NCBI GenBank assembly: GCA_017399915.1
Contig: JAFQAS010000065.1
Coordinates: 248,001 to 312,000, forward strand
Length of the DNA stretch: 64,000 nucleotides
Reading direction: 5' to 3'
Source: Muribaculaceae bacterium
GTDB lineage: Bacteria; Bacteroidota; Bacteroidia; Bacteroidales; Muribaculaceae
A model generated the notes under the pieces. That model saw only the letters and a program-made list of their open reading frames with translations, was not told where the DNA came from and did no database searches. Position 1 is the first letter of the stretch, and each line of letters starts with the position of its first letter. Shown here piece after piece: positions 60,578-64,000 of the stretch. A program made the position numbers and the translations under genes.

Positions 60578-60612
60578 GCGAGCAACCCACATGGGTTGCT
60601 CGCTTTTTTTTC
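60578..60612 (+). terminator. Terminator of the RCC1/LRR gene
   Basis: 12-bp perfect stem gcgagcaaccca (60578-60589) with tgggttgctcgc (60592-60603), then nine T. Confidence 0.9.
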
Positions 60613-60630
60613 TTCCCCCTCGGCATCGTA

Positions 60631-60667
60631 GTCTTTAGAGTCCTTAAGGTCGTTAAAGTCCTTAGTG
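60631..60667. repeat. Dispersed intergenic motif, copy 2
   Basis: Contains the reverse complement of GACTTTAACGACCTTAA (60644-60660) within agtctttagagtccttaagg-type sequence; the same core is at 16623-16639. Confidence 0.6.
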
Positions 60668-60737
60668 TCCTCCCCCATTCCAACTTCACAAAACACAAAA
60701 GAGCAACGCCAATGGCATTGCTCTTTTTGACTTTACA

Positions 60738-60812
60738 TGGTACCTCGGAGCAGAATCGAACTGCTATCAAAAGTTTAGGAAACTTCTATTCTATCCGTTG
60801 AACTACCGAGGC
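60738..60812 (-). tRNA. tRNA-Arg (CCT)
   Basis: 75 nt on the minus strand: acceptor gcctcgg with ccgaggt, anticodon stem gaagt/acttt, loop ttcctaa with anticodon CCT, T arm with ttcgatt, discriminator A, and CCA encoded at 60738-60740. It is the only tRNA in the window with an encoded CCA. Confidence 0.9.
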
Positions 60813-60840
60813 GTCTCTATTTGCGTGGCAAAGATAGTGG

Positions 60841-61332
60841 TTATTGGCGAGATAAACAAACGAAACGATAGCGAGCGCCTGTGCGTTCATCAACAATCCA
60901 CTCTCCTTCGTCGGTTACATGCCATTCTTTTGTATCTATTGCAGGGAAAAATGTATCGGCATCATCAACCGATGCATCAATCTCGGTAAGATATAGCCTT
61001 GAAGCGTTTTTAATCGCCTCACGATAGATTTCTCCACCTCCGATAACAAACACTTCATCTACGTCATTTGCCGCCGTGAGAGCGTCGGCAAATGAACCGA
61101 CAACGGTAATTCCCTCGCGAGCATAGTCGCTTTGACGAGTAATAACGATATTTTGACGTCCGGGAAGTGGTCCTTTTGGGAATGATTCGAAGGTTTTACG
61201 CCCCATAATGATGGGGTGACCCATTGTTATCTCTTTAAATCGACGCAAATCGGCGCTGATATGAAACAACAAATCTCCCTTACGCCCAATGGCATTACCA
61301 CTAGCCACTGCAACTATTATTGATATATCCAT
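60841..61332 (-). CDS. folA: Dihydrofolate reductase
   Basis: The product has 163 residues from the ATG at 61332 (MDISIIVAVASGNAIGRKGD), the usual DHFR start; an upstream ATG would add 12 unconserved residues. Family motifs: GDLLFHISADLRRFKEITMG, PIIMGRKTFESFPKGPLPGR, and VIGGGEIYREAI. It reduces dihydrofolate with NADPH, regenerating tetrahydrofolate used up by ThyA, whose gene is 0.8 kb upstream on the same strand. The GxxExxY cassette lies between the two. Confidence 0.93.
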   Translation of the reverse strand: MDISIIVAVASGNAIGRKGDLLFHISADLRRFKEITMGHPIIMGRKTFESFPKGPLPGRQNIVITRQSDYAREGITVVGSFADALTAANDVDEVFVIGGGEIYREAIKNASRLYLTEIDASVDDADTFFPAIDTKEWHVTDEGEWIVDERTGARYRFVCLSRQ

Positions 61333-61386
61333 TTTACCTAAAATCTCATTATAGTTATTATACATCATTCTTAATGATATATTTTA

Positions 61387-62030
61387 TTTACTTTTTGTCC
61401 CTTCCTAACTCCAATCATTCTAAATGACAGAATGACAGAATGAACAGAATGACATAATATTTATATATAAATCAATATTTTTTATATCCTATAATTCTAT
61501 CTTTACTTGTATCTTTATAAACTCTATATTTGCGTTTAACTTCAAGTTTCTCTGAACCAAAATTAATCAACAGACCATTATCTATATTAGTAGCAGTTAA
61601 ATAATTAACCAATTGCGCTTCATGAGCAGAATTTATATCAGAAACAGCTTTAATTTCAACGATTAAGCAATTCTCAACCAAAATATCAATTCTATACTCT
61701 CCCACTACAACGCCCTTATATAAAACTTTTAACGGAACCTGATTTTCTGCATTTATACCACAATTTCTAAGTTCTAACATCAAGGCATTTTCATACACCG
61801 ACTCCAAATAACCGTTCATTAATTCATGACGCACTTTATATGCGCAATCAATAACAGACGAAACAATCTTCTCTACGTCCATGGGCTTATTCTCCTTATA
61901 CGTCACTTTTTTGTCATTCTGTCATTCTGTCTAATACTCTTGATTCAAAAGAATATATTTAAGTAGAATAACATATCTTATTATTTTTATTCTTTACTTT
62001 TTGTCCCTTCCTAACTCCAATCATTCTAAA
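61387..62030. repeat. 38-bp direct repeats flanking the GxxExxY gene
   Basis: 61387-61424 and 61993-62030 are identical over 38 bp. Just inside, tgacagaatgacagaatga (61425-61443) faces an inverted partner at 61914-61931 (18 of 19 bases). Both lie on either side of the GxxExxY ORF. Confidence 0.8.
61472..61906 (-). CDS. GxxExxY protein
   Basis: The product has 144 residues if started at 61906, or 136 from the second ATG at 61882 (MDVEKIVSSVIDCAYKVRHE), which fits the family better. The name-giving motif is GYLESVY, followed by YENALMLELRNCGI. The second half, EYRIDILVENCLIVEIKAVS and LINFGSEKLEVKRKY, fits a PD-(D/E)xK nuclease-like fold with D...E-x-K. The function of the family is unknown. 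The ORF is enclosed by inverted and direct repeats, suggesting a mobile cassette between folA and thyA. Confidence 0.8.
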   Translation of the reverse strand: MTYKENKPMDVEKIVSSVIDCAYKVRHELMNGYLESVYENALMLELRNCGINAENQVPLKVLYKGVVVGEYRIDILVENCLIVEIKAVSDINSAHEAQLVNYLTATNIDNGLLINFGSEKLEVKRKYRVYKDTSKDRIIGYKKY

Positions 62031-62107
62031 AGACAGATGACAACAAAAAAACATTATGAATCCCAAAGGGGTCAACGAGGCTTGACCGAGTTAATTATGC
62101 ATTAAAA

Positions 62108-62902
62108 TTAGACTGCTACGATGCCTTTGATGTGGGGGTGTGGGTCGTAATCTTCGAGGGAGAAGTCTTCGTATTTGAAATCAAATATATTTTTCACGTC
62201 GGGATTAATTACCATGCGAGGCAATTTGCGTGGTTCGCGCGATAATTGTTCTTGAATCTGCTCAAAGTGGTTGTTATAGATATGAGCATCGCCAAGAGTG
62301 TGGACAAAATCGCCCACTTCAAGGCCGGTCACTTGTGCCACCATCATGAGCAATAGTGCATAAGATGCGATATTGAACGGCACTCCGAGGAATGTGTCGG
62401 CACTTCGTTGGTAGAGCTGAAGGCTCAACTTACCATCGGCCACATAGAATTGGAAGAATGCATGACAAGGAGGCAAATTCATATTGGGCAGATCAGCCAC
62501 ATTCCATGCGCTCACAATGATGCGACGCGAATCGGGGTTATTTTTAATTGTTTCGATCACTTCCGAAATTTGGTCGATATGTCCTCCATTATAATCGGGC
62601 CATGAACGCCATTGATAGCCATAGATATGACCAAGGTCGCCATTTTCATCGGCCCACTCATTCCATATTCTCACACCGTTTTCTTGAAGATACTTTGCAT
62701 TTGTATCCCCTTTGAGGAACCACAACAATTCATGAATGATTGATTTGAGGTGTAGTTTCTTTGTGGTGAGCAATGGGAAACCATCGGCAAGATTAAAACG
62801 CATTTGATAACCAAATACGCTACGAGTTCCGGTACCGGTGCGGTCACTCTTTTGAGTGCCATGTTCCATTATATGATTTAGGAGGTCGAGATACTGTTTC
62901 AT
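62108..62902 (-). CDS. thyA: Thymidylate synthase
   Basis: The product has 264 residues, identical in length to E. coli Thy[21 protein letters not shown], the [16 protein letters not shown] folate/phosphate loop, [19 protein letters not shown], catalytic [12 protein letters not shown] and [20 protein letters not shown] are all present. It makes dTMP from dUMP using methylene-tetrahydrofolate, giving dihydrofolate for FolA. No damage is visible. Confidence 0.97.
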   Translation of the reverse strand: MKQYLDLLNHIMEHGTQKSDRTGTGTRSVFGYQMRFNLADGFPLLTTKKLHLKSIIHELLWFLKGDTNAKYLQENGVRIWNEWADENGDLGHIYGYQWRSWPDYNGGHIDQISEVIETIKNNPDSRRIIVSAWNVADLPNMNLPPCHAFFQFYVADGKLSLQLYQRSADTFLGVPFNIASYALLLMMVAQVTGLEVGDFVHTLGDAHIYNNHFEQIQEQLSREPRKLPRMVINPDVKNIFDFKYEDFSLEDYDPHPHIKGIVAV

Positions 62903-62973
62903 GAGATTGGAGGGTTATAATTTTCTACAAAGATAGTATTTAAAGAGGAAAAAGGAAAGAGAAAAAAGGGAAA

Positions 62974-63090
62974 TTAAGATTTGACATCGTCAAAATACAA
63001 CTTACGTTTTAAAAACGATTTCAAAATACTTATAATTTGCTCAAAAAAAGCATTGAGAGGTTCTTTCTTGCTTTTTTCTATCAAACTCAT
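62974..63090 (-). CDS. Small hypothetical protein (38 residues) after the sugar kinase
   Basis: ATG at 63090 directly follows the kinase stop codon (TAA then ATG), and the frame runs 38 codons to TAA at 62974. It reads MSLIEKSKKEPLNAFFEQII, then SILKSFLKRKLYFDDVKS. A hydrophobic/basic helix is possible. The tight coupling suggests translation by reinitiation, but no homologue is recognised and chance cannot be excluded. Confidence 0.35.
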   Translation of the reverse strand: MSLIEKSKKEPLNAFFEQIISILKSFLKRKLYFDDVKS

Positions 63091-63939
63091 TTATATAGCC
63101 CCTTCGTGAGTACATGTTGTGGCTGAAATGGCTACTGCCTGACGGTGCGCTTCAACAACAGTTTTACCTTGTAGCAAGGTGGCAACAAATGCGGCAGTAA
63201 ACGAATCTCCAGCCCCGACGGTGTCAACCACCTCTACTTGTGGCGTTGGTTCAAAATTCACTTCGCCGTCATAATACACCCTACTACCCTTTTCGCCACA
63301 AGTGACAATTACGATTTTTATATCATAAAGTTGCTGTAACTTAGCCGCAAATGAGTCATCAGCCAATGAGATAGCCCCAAACATATCTTTAAGAACCACC
63401 AATTCCTCGTCATTGAGTTTCAATATATTGCAATGTTCGAGCGACCACTCGATAATCTCACGACTATAATAGTGCTGACGTAGGTTGATATCAAATACCT
63501 TTAAGCATGTGGAGGGCAAGGATTCGATAAATTGAATTATAGTGTGGCGAGAAATTGTGCTTCGTTGTGCAAGCGAACCGAAACACACTGCAGTCGCTTG
63601 AGATGCCAATTCCTTTAATTCGTTGCTATATGGGATATTATCCCATGCCACATTTTCAACTATCTCATATGAGGGGATCCCTTTATCGTCGACCGACACG
63701 TTGACCACACCGGTTGGTGCATCAACAACCGAGATATGTGAAGCTATGCCATGAGCTTCCAACTCTTTTACAATATCTTTCCCCTGAGCATCATCGCCAA
63801 CGGCACTCACAATTACCCCTCGATAGCCAAATTGGCTCACATGATAGGCAAAATTAGCAGGAGCTCCACCCAATTGACGCCCTTGTGGGAGCATATCCCA
63901 CAACACCTCACCAAAACCAATTATTAATTCATAATTCAT
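63091..63939 (-). CDS. PfkB-family carbohydrate kinase (fructokinase-like)
   Basis: The product has 282 residues. LGGAPANFAYHVSQFGYRGV (22-41) is the substrate loop, and VVDTVGAGDSFTAAFVATLL near 240 holds the catalytic Asp of GAGD; ILKLNDEE is a further family motif. FGEVLWDMLPQG near the start matches fructokinases of Bacteroidetes, so phosphorylation of fructose by ATP is likely. The first codons lie inside an AATTCATAATT-type repeat array, which encodes MNYEL-. The upstream region is cut by the window end soon after. Confidence 0.85.
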   Translation of the reverse strand: MNYELIIGFGEVLWDMLPQGRQLGGAPANFAYHVSQFGYRGVIVSAVGDDAQGKDIVKELEAHGIASHISVVDAPTGVVNVSVDDKGIPSYEIVENVAWDNIPYSNELKELASQATAVCFGSLAQRSTISRHTIIQFIESLPSTCLKVFDINLRQHYYSREIIEWSLEHCNILKLNDEELVVLKDMFGAISLADDSFAAKLQQLYDIKIVIVTCGEKGSRVYYDGEVNFEPTPQVEVVDTVGAGDSFTAAFVATLLQGKTVVEAHRQAVAISATTCTHEGAI

Positions 63940-64000
63940 AATGCATAATTCATAATTAACTATTTGCTATTATTAATGCATAATTCATAATTAACTATCT
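63921..64000. repeat. ATGCATAATTCATAATT-type simple repeats
   Basis: Several overlapping copies of ataattcataatgcataat-like sequence cover the start of the sugar kinase gene and the DNA before it. Related single copies occur at 56078-56102, 60541-60560 and 62091-62105, mostly next to gene ends. Confidence 0.65.

Noticed and set aside
61425-61455. Short gacagaat repeats as a CRISPR-like array
   Set aside because: Only two or three 8-10-bp units without spacers; they are part of the inverted repeats around the GxxExxY gene.

Overview
The window is about 64 kb of a low-GC chromosome from a Bacteroidales bacterium, most likely a Muribaculaceae/Bacteroides-type gut commensal. The evidence is as follows. 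Many genes are preceded by the Bacteroidetes promoter form (TTG, 19-20 nt, TAnnTTTG) rather than -35/-10 boxes. Secreted lipoproteins often have a lipobox followed by acidic residues. There are T9SS-like C-terminal domains, NigD-like, PCMD, YARHG, BspA-type leucine-rich and SusE/F-like domains, and a Bacteroidetes-type thymidylate synthase/DHFR neighbourhood. I see no integrase, transposase, phage structural genes, rRNA operon or CRISPR array.

Layout. 1-3.4 kb: the end of folK, a hotdog thioesterase, a highly structured RNA/leader before a PEGA lipoprotein, recO, and an rpsT gene between two identical tRNA-Glu genes. 3.5-9.7 kb: pheT, a YebC-family gene, and a large secreted protein built from tandem repeats that I do not recognise. 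9.7-16.6 kb is an accessory patch. It holds a MNT nucleotidyltransferase antitoxin whose HEPN toxin partner has decayed, a lipoprotein/PCMD/beta-barrel operon, a glycyl-radical-activase-like radical SAM gene, and a tandem pair of Cys-motif membrane proteins. A 90-bp promoter segment is shared between two of these loci. 16.7-28.3 kb: a LolD-like ATPase, a NigD-like lipoprotein, DUF3467, cysS, a secreted metalloprotease candidate, a tandem SGNH hydrolase with one dead domain, a DUF6624-like lipoprotein, a nitroreductase, ribE and a GH31 glucosidase.

28.3-39.4 kb is a phosphate island: porin-pstS-pstC-pstA-pstB, a Na/Pi cotransporter with a PhoU-like domain, a PhoB/PhoR-type pair, and a second, nearly identical porin. 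Two matching sites, each an 11-bp-spaced TTTCA repeat, lie exactly 11 bp from the -7 elements of the first porin/pst operon and of the cotransporter. They are strong candidates for the Pho box of this organism. A second structured RNA lies upstream of a lipoprotein gene at the island's left edge.

39.4-42.2 kb: a BRO-N/Fic fusion gene is wedged in front of a RecD-like helicase, flanked by duplicated fragments of both genes. 42.2-52.6 kb: YARHG and DUF805 proteins, tRNA-Pro, a GDPD fusion, an Ig-like lipoprotein, DUF3822, rsmD, tRNA-Lys and dnaX. 53-60.6 kb: three large secreted surface proteins. Two of them share an almost identical DNA cassette covering the C-terminal domain, stop codon and terminator. 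60.7-64 kb: tRNA-Arg, folA, a GxxExxY gene flanked by repeats, thyA, a small ORF and a PfkB sugar kinase.

All functional names come from reading motifs and remembered family features, without database searches. The RNA structures were paired by eye.
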